From assembly GCF_023898315.1 (NCBI RefSeq), contig NC_064615.1, positions 735,675,450 to 735,739,449 on the forward strand: DNA of 64,000 nucleotides. Direction: 5' to 3'. Under the pieces are notes generated by a model. It was not told the DNA's origin and did not search any database. It saw only the letters and a list, made by a program, of their open reading frames with translations. Source of the stretch: Schistocerca nitens (Eukaryota; Arthropoda; Insecta; Orthoptera; Acrididae). This document shows positions 10,083-20,841 of the stretch, piece by piece (within the stretch, counting starts at the first letter, position 1; every line of letters starts with the position of its first letter). Position numbers and translations under genes: made by a program.

Positions 10083-11825
10083 TCTTTCTTTACTTTCTCA
10101 GACGTTAAGTCTGGTTAAAAATGGAAAGTGACGCGGACCTTGATCAAGCGTCACTTCCTTTTAACTGTGCGGTATATGTTATATTGCATTTAGGAACTTT
10201 CGGGTAATTGAACATGTATCAATAATTACAGATTTCTGTAGCTGTATATATAAGTTTGGATGTAGCTGTATTGCATTGATGTACTGGTGAATATTGTGTG
10301 GTATGACTCCTGTAGTTGATAGTATAATTGGTATAATGTCAACTTTATCCTGATGCCACATGTCCTTGACTTCCTCAGCCAGTTGGATGTATTTTTCAAT
10401 TTTTTCTCCCGTTTTCTTCTGTATATTTGTTGTATTGGGTACGGATATTTCGATTAGTTGTGTTAATTTCTTCTTTTTATTGGTGAGTATGATGTCAGGT
10501 TTGTTATGTGGTGTTGTTTTATCTGTTATAATGGTTCTGTTCCAGTATAATTTGTATTCATCATTCTCCAGTACATTTTGTGGTGCATACTTGTATGTGG
10601 GAACGTGTTGTTTTATAAGTTTATGTTGTAAGGCAAGCTGTTGATGTATTATTTTTGCTACATTATCATGTCTTCTGGGGTATTCTGTATTTGCTAGTAT
10701 TGTACATCCGCTTGTGATGTGATCTACTGTTTCTATTTGTTGTTTGCAAAGTCTGCATTTATCTGTTGTGGTATTGGGATCTTTAATAATATGCTTGCTG
10801 TAATATCTGGTGTTTATTGTTTGATCCTGTATTGCAATCATGAATCCTTCCGTCTCACTGTATATATTGCCTTTTCTTAGCCATGTGTTGGATGCGTCTT
10901 GATCGATGTGTGGCTGTGTTAGATGATACAGGTGCTTGCCATGTAGTGCCTTCCCCTTCCAATTTACTTTCTTCGTATTTGTTGATGTTATGTGATCTAA
11001 GGGGTTGTAGAAGTGGTTATGAAATTGCAGTGGTGTAGCCGATGTATTTATATGAGTGATTGCTTTGTGTATTTTGCTAGTTTCTGCTCGTTCTAGAAAG
11101 AATTTTCTTAAATTGTCTACCTGTCCATAATGTAGGTTTTTTATGTCGATGAATCCCCTTCCTCCTTCCTTTCTGCTTAATGTGAATCTTTCTGTTGCTG
11201 AATGTATGTGATGTATTCTATATTTGTGGCATTGTGAACGTGTAAGTGTATTTAGTGCTTCTAGGTCTGTGTTACTCCATTTCACTACTCCAAATGAGTA
11301 GGTCAATATTGGTATAGCATAAGTATTTATAGCTTTTGATTTGTTTCTTGCTGTCAATTCTGTTTTCAGTATTTTTGTTAGTCTTTGTCTATATTTTTCT
11401 TTTAGTTCTTCTTTAATATTTGTATTATCTATTCCTATCTTTTGTCTGTATCCTAGGTATTTATAGGCATCTGTTTTTTCCGTCGCTTCTATGCAGTCGC
11501 TGTGGTTATCCAATATGTGATCGTCTTGTTTAGTGTGTTTTCCCTTGACTATGCTATTTTTCTTACATTTGTCTGTTCCAAAAGCCATATTTATATCATA
11601 GCTGAATACTTCTGTTATCTTTAGTAATTGGTTGAGTTGCTGATTTGTTGCTGCCAGTAGTTTTAGATCATCCATGTATAGCAAATGTGTGATTTTGTGT
11701 GGGTATGTTCCAGTAATATTATATCCATAATTTGTATTATTTAGCATGTTGGATAGTGGGTTCAGAACAAGACAGAACCAGAAAGGACTTGATGAGTCTC
11801 CTTGGTATATTCCACGCTTAATCTG
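10083..11825 (-). mobile_element. 5'-truncated Dong/R4-type retrotransposon inserted in TAA repeats
   Basis: This minus-strand element lies exactly between two (TTA)n tracts on +, at 10062-10082 and 11826-11852. It is a non-LTR retrotransposon whose protein ends in a restriction-like endonuclease and not the APE type. It is truncated within the RT domain. The 3' UTR is about 95 bp (10083-10178). Dong of Bombyx is known to lie within TAA repeats, so the flanks fit that clade. The long uninterrupted frame suggests a recent insertion. Confidence 0.75.
10179..11825 (-). CDS. Reverse transcriptase C-terminal half with zinc finger and restriction-like endonuclease (Dong/R4-like), 5' partial
   Basis: The frame encodes 548 residues without a stop. 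An apparent extension of ten residues upstream is only the translated TAA microsatellite opening on a TTG codon. Residues 8-10 (QGD) begin the RT motif before the catalytic box. The catalytic box is YMDD at residues 50-53. A CX2CX8HX4C zinc finger occupies residues 357-374. A restriction-like endonuclease follows with KPD at 442-444 and E459 in LIEISVP, where R2-type elements usually have D. This organisation belongs to the R2/R4/Dong/NeSL group, in which the endonuclease nicks a specific target and the RT primes from it. The N-terminal RT motifs and any N-terminal zinc fingers are missing, so this copy cannot act alone. Confidence 0.8.
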   Translation of the reverse strand, partial: QIKRGIYQGDSSSPFWFCLVLNPLSNMLNNTNYGYNITGTYPHKITHLLYMDDLKLLAATNQQLNQLLKITEVFSYDINMAFGTDKCKKNSIVKGKHTKQDDHILDNHSDCIEATEKTDAYKYLGYRQKIGIDNTNIKEELKEKYRQRLTKILKTELTARNKSKAINTYAIPILTYSFGVVKWSNTDLEALNTLTRSQCHKYRIHHIHSATERFTLSRKEGGRGFIDIKNLHYGQVDNLRKFFLERAETSKIHKAITHINTSATPLQFHNHFYNPLDHITSTNTKKVNWKGKALHGKHLYHLTQPHIDQDASNTWLRKGNIYSETEGFMIAIQDQTINTRYYSKHIIKDPNTTTDKCRLCKQQIETVDHITSGCTILANTEYPRRHDNVAKIIHQQLALQHKLIKQHVPTYKYAPQNVLENDEYKLYWNRTIITDKTTPHNKPDIILTNKKKKLTQLIEISVPNTTNIQKKTGEKIEKYIQLAEEVKDMWHQDKVDIIPIILSTTGVIPHNIHQYINAIQLHPNLYIQLQKSVIIDTCSITRKFLNAI

Positions 11826-11852
11826 TATTATTATTATTATTATTATTATTAT
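11826..11852. repeat. (TTA)n tract at the truncated 5' end of the Dong-like element
   Basis: About nine TTA units in phase with the retrotransposon frame. On the minus strand they read as poly-isoleucine, which artificially lengthens the open frame. Confidence 0.85.
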
Positions 11853-13667
11853 CAATTTCTGATCATTATTATTTTACAACAGTTGGTAGTATATGTATCG
11901 TAACAGGCTTTTAATGAGGGTAGGTGTCGGCGAGTGGTTCTCTGCTGGAGGTTGGCGATGGAGTGGGCGTTTCCTGTCGACATTAGCGGCGGCCCAACTA
12001 CCAGCACGGCATGCTTGAAGGCTGAGGGTTGGCGGGGCGACAGCGAGGCAGCGTCCCTGTGCTCGGGTTGGACACTCAGGCAGCTGTCCTCGGTTTTCGG
12101 CCTGGCGGTGGCAGTGTTATAGATGCGGTGACGATCGACACAGGTTGTGCATCATGAGACGGCCCAGCTGCAACGAATTGCTGACGGGCTGGTCCCACTG
12201 GTTTGAATCCCGTTTGTACGTACTGACAGTTGCGGAGGCTCCGTGTAGCGATGCCGCACCGAAACATCTGCAACGGAGATGATGGCCTGGTGTGGCTTAA
12301 CGGATAGGGGGCTCCCCGTGACGTCCCTCATGTGGAAGGGCCGATTGCGGAAGCAATGCCTGCTAATGCTGCTGAGATGGCAGGGCACTGGCTGGTAACT
12401 GGGGCCAGGCGTTGATTTCTAGGCAGCGGTCCCGATTGCTGGTCTTCGAGCCGTTACGTTTCCTCTCTCCTTAGTTTAATGTTGTCAACTTGATTTTTGT
12501 TTTGTTTGTCCAGTTGTAATAGACACTGATCTACATCTCATAAATTTTTATTTTTCTGACATCCACAACTGTTCTGCAGAACGTTCACGTTAGAAAAAAA
12601 TATCCACCACGCTTGTAAAACACTTTACTGACCGAAGAATTGCACGACAGAAGCTGCTGTACGCTACCACGGTCTCGCAGCCTTAGGCCCATCATCAGCT
12701 GTATCTGAAATCTGAAATAAAACAACCTACTCAATTAACCAATTGAAACATTTTAAAAAGTTAAAGATGGGTATTTAGAAAATGAAAAACAGATAAAATA
12801 ATTGAACAATAGCCCACCTAGCAGTAGCAGAACATCATTTCCGTGCAGTAACAACTAATAAGCAACAATCTCCCGTGAGTGGACCTTGAAATAACATGCC
12901 AAATGGTGGCTGTGAAAAAGTCCTACTTTCAATCGCAGCCTGGGAAAATTCTTCCTGTCCCAAAATTGTCACTGTGAATGCATACTGTCTACAGTGAAGC
13001 CATTGTAGGACATTAGGTGGTAGTTACGGGCTAAAACAAAGTTAAATTAAATAACGACCCTGCCCCGCAGAAGAAGTAAATGAGCTTATAACCTAATGTG
13101 ACGAACCACGCGAAGACGCCAACATTCGAGGCCAACACTTAACGAACGCTGATTCAGCGCTCCTGTGAAATACGTGTGTGACTACTCACGAAAGTCTAGA
13201 GGAAGAGGAAAGCCGTAAGGGCAGCACATTTACAATGGACAACACTGAAAAATGGAGTCGTCTGTTGCTATACATATATTGTATAATCTAAAAGGGGTAA
13301 CTCAGTAAGACCCGTTAAAGCACAGTTGAGTTCATAAAAATAGAACTGGAAATAAAAAGAATCTACATAAAGATTTAAACTCACTTACATTGCTGAGAAA
13401 TACACAATTTCAACAGCTTGTTACCAACCATAAAAGTTTTAAGTAGTAGTAGTAGTAATAAAATACAATTTAAAAGGACTTCAAAAGGTATATTATTGGT
13501 GAACCACTTCCATTCTAATTACGAATTTTTCAATATAGGCTGTTCACGCACATATTGTTCGAAACGTCAAATAACGCGAATCGGTATTAGTCGTCTTCAA
13601 CAGGTAAATGTAAACTGTATTCTGTCTGATAACACACTAAAAGCTATCTCATGCTCTACTGCACATA
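11853..13667. other. Unassigned; GC-rich block then AT-rich sequence
   Basis: Positions 11920-12420 are distinctly GC-rich compared with their surroundings and may be an unrecognised repeat. The rest is AT-rich, with an AGTAGTAGTAGTAATAA microsatellite at 13443-13460. I see no coding evidence. Confidence 0.35.
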
Positions 13668-15215
13668 TACAATGGTTGGACAAAAAAATGGAAACATCTC
13701 GGCGACTAAGCCTGCGGGTTGTCCTGTTGCATTTGATCCGTGAACGGCACATGTTCCATGTGCTGGATAGGTCTCAAGTTTCAGTCGAAGTCATAAAAGT
13801 TTCCTTTGTAGTTGTGATGCCTTATATCAGATTAAAGTGAACTCGAACGTGGGCAGATTGTTGGTGCAGTTACGGTGGGTGCTTCCGTAATGAAGGTAGG
13901 TGAAGTGTTTGGCATTTCAAATGGCACCATATCGAAGGCTTATACTGATCAGCCAGTACACTATAACCACCGACCTACTACACATGCAAACCCGTCACCT
14001 GGCGAGGAATGACTGTTAATCAGACACACGCACAGTGCATATATTATCACTGGGGGAAGACACGCGATCTAGCTGTGTTTGAGCGAGAGCACATTGTGAT
14101 GGCGTGGAGGCTCCGCACTAGCATTTCCAGAACTGCACGACTTGTCGAGTGTTCGAGAAGTGCTGGCTGGGGTGAGTGTCTTCAACACTTGGCGACGACA
14201 CCACGGTGAAACCACGTACAGACGTCGCACGCTTGGGTGACCACCCTTCATTACAGATGTCGGACATCGTAGGCTGGGCAGACTGGTAAAACAGGATGGG
14301 CGGCGAACTTCGGTGGTACTAAGATCAGACTTAAATGCTGGGCAGAGAGCACGTGTGCCTGAGAGCACGTCTGTCTCAACACACAGTGCACTGCACTCCT
14401 AAACATGACACTCAAGAGCCGACGACCTGTGCATGCGCCAATGTTGACACCATGAGCCTGGCAAATAAGAGTGAAATGGGCACATGGCCATAGGTACTGG
14501 ACGTCGGCGCAATGGCAAAGCGTTGCATGGTCTGATGATTCCCGATACCTTCCACATCACGCCGACTGGAGCTCGCGACTCTGTCACGTTCCAGCGGAAC
14601 AGCTCCTTGCTACCCGTACTGTGGGACGGACACAAGCGGGCGGTGGTTCCATTATGTTCTGGGGAACATTCGCGTGGGCATCACTGGGCCCAGAGGAGCT
14701 CGAGCAAGGCATTATGACGGCCAAGGAGTTTCGTAGACTGGTTGCAGACCACGTACACCCGTTCATGATGATCATGTTTCCCGACGACAGTGGCGTTTGT
14801 CAACAAGACAATGCGCCATGTCAAAAGGGCAGGAGTGTCATGGAGTGGTTCAAGGAACACAGTGGCAAGTTCCGATATATATACTGGCCCCCAAACTCGC
14901 CAGATCTGAACTCGATCGAACACGTCAGGGATGTGCTTCAGTCTGGCGTCAGAGGCCATTATTGCCCACCTTCCGCGGAATTTACGGGAATTAGGTGACT
15001 TGTGTGTGCATATGTTGTGCCAGCTTCCTCCAGCGACTTAACAAGGCCTTATTTCTTCCATGCCACCACGAGTCGCCACTGGTATCCGTGCCAGATGTTC
15101 ACATACCGGCTTTGGGTAGGTGATCATAATTATCTAGCTGACCAGTGTCGATCGTGAAGAGAAAAAGTGGAAAAACATAACAATACGGGCGAAAATGTGT
15201 GCTTACACTTATTTT
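13668..15215 (+). mobile_element. Outer Tc1-like element, left part, interrupted by a second Tc1
   Basis: The left end begins near CAATGGTTGGACAAAAAAAT, a typical Tc1-type terminus. A helix-turn-helix-like frame appears at about 13846-13940 (ERGQIVGAVTVGASVMKVGE, then GISNGTISKA). It stops exactly where another Tc1 inserts at 13943. After the insertion, 15149-15215 may continue the same frame (KVEKHNNTGENVCL, weakly like the GKTSSxKxNSGRK linker). No right terminus is visible, so the outer element is deleted beyond that point. Confidence 0.6.
13943..15148 (+). mobile_element. Tc1-like element with terminal inverted repeats, inserted in the outer Tc1
   Basis: The ends are inverted copies of each other: TACTGATCAGCCAGTACACT at the left and the complement of AGCTGACCAGTGT at the right. 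The left flank provides the TA dinucleotide. The internal sequence is a degraded transposase. Its clearest part is 14471-14998: a GGGSIMFWGTFAW block, a CQQDNAPCQKG box holding the second catalytic Asp, and WPPNSPDLNSIEH near the third catalytic position. N-terminal regions at 14060-14400 are broken into other frames. It is non-functional. Confidence 0.8.
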
Positions 15216-17279
15216 TCCGCAGTTATAATCCTGGTCAGGGTAGTTTGTGACATCAAATTTTTAGGCCTACATTTTCAAATATCAACTGTTATCAGGCATT
15301 GAAATCTATCACTGGAGTACATGCTCTATAATTTTGGGCACTAATTTGGCGAATATACATATGTGTGGAAATTCACTCACAGTTTCTTTAACAGTGCAGA
15401 CTTTTTTTGCAATGTTGTGACATCACATTAACCCTACAGCGTTTTTCATGAATTAACCTCAACTATGTAAGCATTGCACTTTTTCACGTTGCTGACATAT
15501 TTTGGTATATTTTAAAACTTTTTCAACATGCTAGATGTGGAAAATAATTAATTTATAATACTGTAGCGTTGTCCAACACCAGACGTACCTCATCGTTAAT
15601 TTTTGACCGACAGCGGTTTTATAAGGGCTCTATCCCCATCTATAATCATCGCAGGACTTTTCATTATCTATGGTGTTGTATAGCTCATCAAAATTTCATC
15701 CAAATTGCCCACCTACAATTATAAAAAATTGCATGTTATAACAGTAGTATCATGTGGGTCATTTTTCACCCATACCCATTTTAATACAAAATGATATCAG
15801 TAACACCTGTTTTCTGGCACTGAATTGTTTCTGGACGTGCCTCGACGATATTCACGAGATGTTAGAGTATACCACGACACCTAGGCCAAAAGAACGTGAA
15901 ATATGAAGAATTCGGAGGTCGTGTGAAACTTTATATCAGCCTGACTTTCCGTTCTCTACTGACTGGCGACATGCAGACCTACGAAGTGACACTGGGAAGC
16001 CACAGAGTAACATATTATATAGTGGGGAATCCCCCCAACCCTTACTCCTCCACTGCTGTCTCGGTCACTACCAATAGTTCTCACACATGACAGCAGATGT
16101 CAGGCACATCGACCCTTGCGGAAGTTTCCTGTCGGTATATCTTTGTCTGTGATTAAGCCGAGAGGTCAGAGGCAGTCGTGACGCCATCGGCGAGAGCTTT
16201 CAGTTTATTTTCGTGAGTTCGTATCATTAAAGCAATGATGGCAAGACGACTTGGCCTTACAGAAGCTGAGATGCTCCACTACTGGAAAACCTTTTACCTA
16301 TGCAGTCGAATGATGAATCCGGTAGTGAGATGAATGCAAAGGAGGACGACGATTTTGTTCCAGTGGAAACTGCTGACTCAAGTGATTCAGACGCATCAAA
16401 TGAACAGCAAGCAGTATATGATCCATCTGACGATGACCTACCTCTTCCACAGTTAAGCGCGAACCATTGTACCTAAGTTTTTGAACCAATGAGCACAGAG
16501 TCCACAGCTCGGCTCTCTTTGTTCTGTTCTTTACATGTCGGTTTTATAGATTCTACTCAACAGTGTGAACGCCCCTTCCAATGACGAACCAAACTTGAGT
16601 GCAGTGTTGAACGGGGCCTTCGACTAGAAAAAGGATGGCAGGATGGAGGAGTTAATGGTCAGCCACCTGATGGAGTCGGTAAGTCACCGATAAATAAATC
16701 TTTATTCAAATCTCAAACGCAGTATCACTGATCCTACAATGTAAACGCTGAAGTCAAACTGCATCATGGACGATCTTTAGCCGTCATTCCCAGTCTCCCA
16801 CCAGTTACAAAGAATTTTGACATATGATTCAATTTGCAGCTGACCATGGTGATGATGCACGTGTTGTGGATGACTCACAAGGCGGCTATGGCGTGGTGGT
16901 CGTTGCAGTTGATGGAGTGGAGAGAGCTGCACATGGTCGCTGTACATTGGGTGTCAGACGTGCTGCAGCAGCTCATCTTGGACGAGAACGACGGAGCGCC
17001 ATGTGTCATATGTAGGGCGCCGACTAAAATGAAACAAAATAAAATCTACGCTATTTACAAAAGTTTGAATAATATTTTTTCGACCAGCGAGAAGGTGATG
17101 GAGAACATACAAGTACTAACCATAATTTCCAGTCTGCAAGTCCACATTGCTCATTGTATTCACTGAAAGAAAATGTTCTTACTTGCCATTTACTCAGTAG
17201 GATCAGGAACTATGACTATATATAGAAGTTTAGAGTTTCAACTGACTGACATATCCAGTAAAAGTTCATGCACAGAATA

Positions 17280-17513
17280 AATGTAAATGTGTGACTAGGG
17301 CCTCCCGTCGGATAGACCATTCGCCGGGTGCAAGTCTTTCGATTTGACGCCACTTCGGCGACTTGTGCGTCGATATGGATGGAATGATGATGATTAGGAC
17401 AACATAACACCCAGTCCCTGAGCAGAGAAGATCTCCGGCCTAACCGGAAATCGAAACCAGGCCCTTAGGATTAACGTTCTGTCGCGCTGACCACTCAGCT
17501 ACATGGGGCGGAC
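17280..17513 (-). mobile_element. SINE-C copy with 11-bp target-site duplication, inside piggyBac
   Basis: The reverse complement has a tRNA-like head (TAGCTGAGTGGTCAGCGCGA, then a mutated B box TTTCGATTTCC). It continues with the body GGGACTGGGTGTTATGTTGT, a TCATCATC stretch and GACGCACAAGTCGCCGAAGT. The duplication TGCACAGAATA flanks it at 17269-17279 and 17514-17524. The head resembles a class I tRNA and so differs from SINE-A. Confidence 0.85.
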
Positions 17514-17910
17514 TGCACAGAATACATAATAATGTTGCTAATGTTATCGGAAACAGGGCTATTAACAGTTCAGACGCGACCTATATGGAAGATTCAAAAG
17601 TAAAATGTTCTATCGCCCTGGCTTGTAATCACCGAAGTTAACTGCTGGACAAATAATCTCGCCATTTGCCATGCAGTTTTGTCAACATTATCGGTGGGAC
17701 ACAAACAGTAACTTCTGTGAAATCTAAGAGATCCAGGATGGTGTACAGTTGTCACAAGTTCACTTGCTACTTCTAACGAAAACGCGTTTTGTCGCTGCCT
17801 GGCTGTGACTTCATCCAAGCAACAGCGAAGGCAGGCATTTGACTGTTGCGGACAAATTGATCTGTCAGTGCGAAGTGTCTCCAACTACTGCCTCTTTGGC
17901 TGTATTTATA

Positions 17911-17995
17911 CACTGAAGAGCCAAAGAAACTGTCTGTTTACATATCTCTGTATTTAAATACGCATGCCTATACCAATTTCTTTGGCGCTTCACTG
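17911..17995. mobile_element. 85-bp MITE with terminal inverted repeats
   Basis: The ends are CACTGAAGAGCCAAAGAAAC on the left and the complement of TTTCTTTGGCGCTTCACTG on the right, flanked by TA. The interior, read in reverse, matches the first ~60 bp of the Tc1-like element at 37305 (GGTATAGGCATGCG, then ATACAGAGATATGTAAACAG). It is therefore a small internally deleted derivative of that family, mobilised in trans if at all. Confidence 0.8.
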
Positions 17996-18084
17996 TATAT
18001 AGGCGCAGCGGACCACCGAATGGAACATCAGCTATCAACTGTTCTAGGCACAGATAGCAGAATCCAAACGTCCCCCTTCTCAAA

Positions 18085-18283
18085 AAAATGGTTCAAATGG
18101 CTCTGAGCACTATGGGACTCAACTGCTGTGGTCATTAGTCCCCTAGAACTTAGAACTACTTAAACCTAACTAACCTAACGACATCACACACATCCATGCC
18201 CGAGGCAGGATTCGAACCTGCGACCGTAGCAGTCGCACGGCTCCGGACTGCGAGCCTAGAACCGCGAGACCACCGCGGCCGGC
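18085..18283 (-). mobile_element. SINE-A copy with 13-bp target-site duplication, inside piggyBac
   Basis: The complete SINE-A order is visible on the reverse strand, including the B box GGTTCGAATCCTGCC. The perfect duplication CCCCCTTCTCAAA is at 18072-18084 and 18284-18296. The head is slightly decayed (CGGTTCTAGGCTCGCAGTCC). Confidence 0.9.
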
Positions 18284-18937
18284 CCCCCTTCTCAAACATG
18301 TACTAATTAAAGTCTCTTTCATTTATTAATTTAGAATCTTCTTAATTTTATATGAAAGGAGTTAGGTTTACTTTAGTCTCTGAAATAGTTTTAGCTCGAC
18401 TGCATTTATACTTTGCCAGCTAGAATTTTTGGAACGGAACTGACAGCTGAACATTACCTCTGAACTGCCTTTTTGTTATCAACAATCAAGTCTTGATACT
18501 TGGTACAGCTGTATTGTTTAATGAAATTAATCAATTGCTGTAATTAAAACTTTCTATTATAATTACAAATGATATTTAATCTATTATGAATAAGGGTTTT
18601 TCCTGCCAAATTTAGTTTTTAGTAAATAATTTGAAAACTATTAGAGGTAGCTTGTGGTGTCATATACACAGTAATTTTACTTGTATCTGAGATTACATAC
18701 GAATTTTCATCTCTCTGCATCTAAAATTTAGTACTTTCAAATTTCCGTAAAAATGCCGATTTTAACCAAAATATTCCTTCGATCAAGTTGAGACTTGTAA
18801 CTTTTGATTCTTACGTATTCATTAGAATATTCTGAAACTTCACAATATTAACATTAATACACTAATGCATAACTGACATAGTTTGGAAAAGTTATTTTAA
18901 TTTTTAATTTCACTCTTAGATTGTGGTGCAATCCTTT

Positions 18938-19144
18938 TCGCGCGGCCGGCCAGTGTGGCCGAGCGGTTCTAGGCGCTTCAGTCTGGAACCGCGCGACCGC
19001 TACGGCCGCAGGTTCGAATCCTGCCTCGGGCATGGATGTGTGTGATGTCCTTAGGTTAGTTAGGTTTAAGTATTTCTAAGTTCTAGGGGACTGATGACCT
19101 CAGATGTTAAGTCCTATAGTGCTCAGAGCCATTTGAACCATTTT
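18938..19144 (+). mobile_element. SINE-A copy, inside piggyBac
   Basis: Nearly canonical SINE-A: head GTGTGGCCGAGCGGTTCTAG, B box GGTTCGAATCCTGCC, body, and 3' end CTCAGAGCCATTTGAACCAT. Possible short flanks TCCTTT on each side are too short to be sure. Confidence 0.9.
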
Positions 19145-20654
19145 TCCTTTACACGCTACACACAGACGCCTTGTGATGATGCGGCGCTGGTTAATAGTGA
19201 ACTGAGGTAAGTTCCGGCACACTCTCTCGCCTCTGTATTTTTCACAATGACACAGCCCTTGTTTCGCCACACAACTCCATGGCGAGGAAGTGGAGAGGTG
19301 CAATGGCACCAAATAAACACGAATTGAGACAAGCGACACAGCAGGTAGGCACAAGGCCGGAATGTGTCGTGAGAGATGCCTGAGCTGACAGGATACGGCC
19401 TTTCAGCGTTGCATCTATATGCCAGTGATCCAACCCTGGAACTGAAAAAAAATTACACTGAAGAGAAGGCTTACAGAAAATTTGGTAATAATGAGTTGTC
19501 CCTAAGTCTGGAAGAAATAGGTGCTTTCACTGGAATACTCTACACTCGGGGTATTTCATACAAAGACTTGTGCAGCTATAAGTGGGCACCTCCTTTCTTT
19601 CAAAATACCACATCATGGAACAGATTTGCATAAATATGCAGTCATCTTGGACTTGATTTTATATCATCAAGAAGACAACGTAAAGAAACTAGTCAATTTT
19701 GCATTGCTTCAGAAATATGGACTCTGTTTACTGACAGTTGCATTGCCTGCTAGAAGGCAGGCTAGAAAATGGCTGTGGACGAGCAACTGTATCCTTGCAA
19801 GTTCAGGTGCCCATTCATAAATTACTGAGTAAACCTGATAAGCATCGGATAAAATATTGACTTTTGTGTGACACAAAATCTACATCCAGAATGGATTCCC
19901 TTACCGTCGCAAACATGAAACTCGTGATCAAAGCAAGGGCACCATGTTGTTATGAAGCTGGCACAGCCATTTCTCAACTGCGGTCGTAACGTCACGACTG
20001 GTGTCTTCTTCACCGCCGTGAAGCTGGTGGATGAGCTGAAACAAAAAGGAACAAGTTTAGTTGGCATTTTTCGGAGATCACTCAAAGAGGTCCCTCCTGC
20101 AGCGTGGCGTGGAGACGACGCATTTTATGCAACATACTTGTACAAGGCGGATGACAATCTTAGCACACTATATCAAGGGAAAAAGAAAAAGAAAAGTCCT
20201 TATGCTGGATGTCAGGTGAATGAGAATAGTGAGAAGAAGCTTCCAAAAACTGAGAAGTTTTATAATGAAACTAAGGGTGGAGTCTATATAGTTGACCAAA
20301 TGGCTACACACTACAGTGTTCGAGATGGCACCCACCAATGGCTTGTGTATATCTTTTACAGCAACTTGACCTTTTCAGGATCAACGCTCACACAGTTTTC
20401 AAGTTACTTACCTGTAAGAAGATTTGACTCCGGTACTTTATCCTTAGTGTAGAAGATGAGCTTTCTATCCCCAACAAACTGTAGAGAGGAGCCAAAAATC
20501 TCCCCTTGCAAGCACTCGATACCGACGCTGGCGAATATGGAAACAGAAGCCACTAATTCAGGTGACCTGCAAACAACAAAACGGTAATAAAATATCAAAG
20601 TATGCTTCAAGTGCAACAAGTATATGTGCAGAAGCTACCAAGCAAAAACTGTTG

Positions 20655-20841
20655 GGCCGTGCGGTTCTAGGCGCTGCAGTCTGGAACCGCGAGACTGCTA
20701 CGGTCGCAGGTTCGAATCCTGCCTCGGGCATGGATGTGTGTGATGTCCTTAGGTTAGTTAGGTTTAACTAGTTCTAAGTTCTAGGGGACTAATGACCTCA
20801 GCAGTTGAGTCCCATAGTGCTCAGAGCCATTTGAACCATTT
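20655..20841 (+). mobile_element. SINE-A copy in the Cys-rich tail of the piggyBac remnant
   Basis: The element lacks about 15 bases of its head (starting GGCCGTGCGGTTCTAGG) but is otherwise complete. Flanks AGCAAAAACTGTTG (20641-20654) and AGCCAAAAACTATTG (20842-20856) look like a target-site duplication with two differences. It interrupts the piggyBac coding sequence just after the CFKCNKYMC motif. Confidence 0.9.

Larger units (their letters stand above)
16235..20651 (+). pseudogene. piggyBac transposase remnants
   Basis: An acidic N-terminus is at 16235-16480 with a frameshift (MMARRLGLTEAEMLHY, then SNDESGSEMNAKED). The core resumes at 19376 with LSLEEIGAFTGILYTRGISY. MAVDEQLYPCKFRCPF at about 19770 carries the first catalytic Asp. 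The block at 19952-20452 holds NCGRNVTTGVFFTAVKL and GGVYIVDQMATHYSVRDGT. In piggyBac the corresponding positions are NITCDNWF and GGVDTLDQM, so Asp346 is Gly and Asp447 is Tyr here. The Cys-rich tail KVCFKCNKYMC is at 20598-20630. Frameshifts lie between blocks. It is dead on two independent grounds. Confidence 0.8.

Noticed and set aside
10360-10644. 94-codon + strand open frame
   Set aside because: Antisense shadow of the Dong-like retrotransposon frame.
15428-15437. TTAACCCTAC as the left end of the piggyBac element
   Set aside because: Only the first nine bases agree with the right end, and the inverted subterminal motif at about 15743 would be far too distant compared with the right side.
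16824-17166. Overlapping 63- and 110-codon open frames in the piggyBac interior
   Set aside because: Neither matches piggyBac transposase or any other family I recognise; probably chance frames in inserted or diverged sequence.
18938-19020. Candidate tRNA genes at the heads of SINE copies
   Set aside because: The tRNA-like heads continue into SINE bodies, often have target-site duplications, and lack paired acceptor stems.
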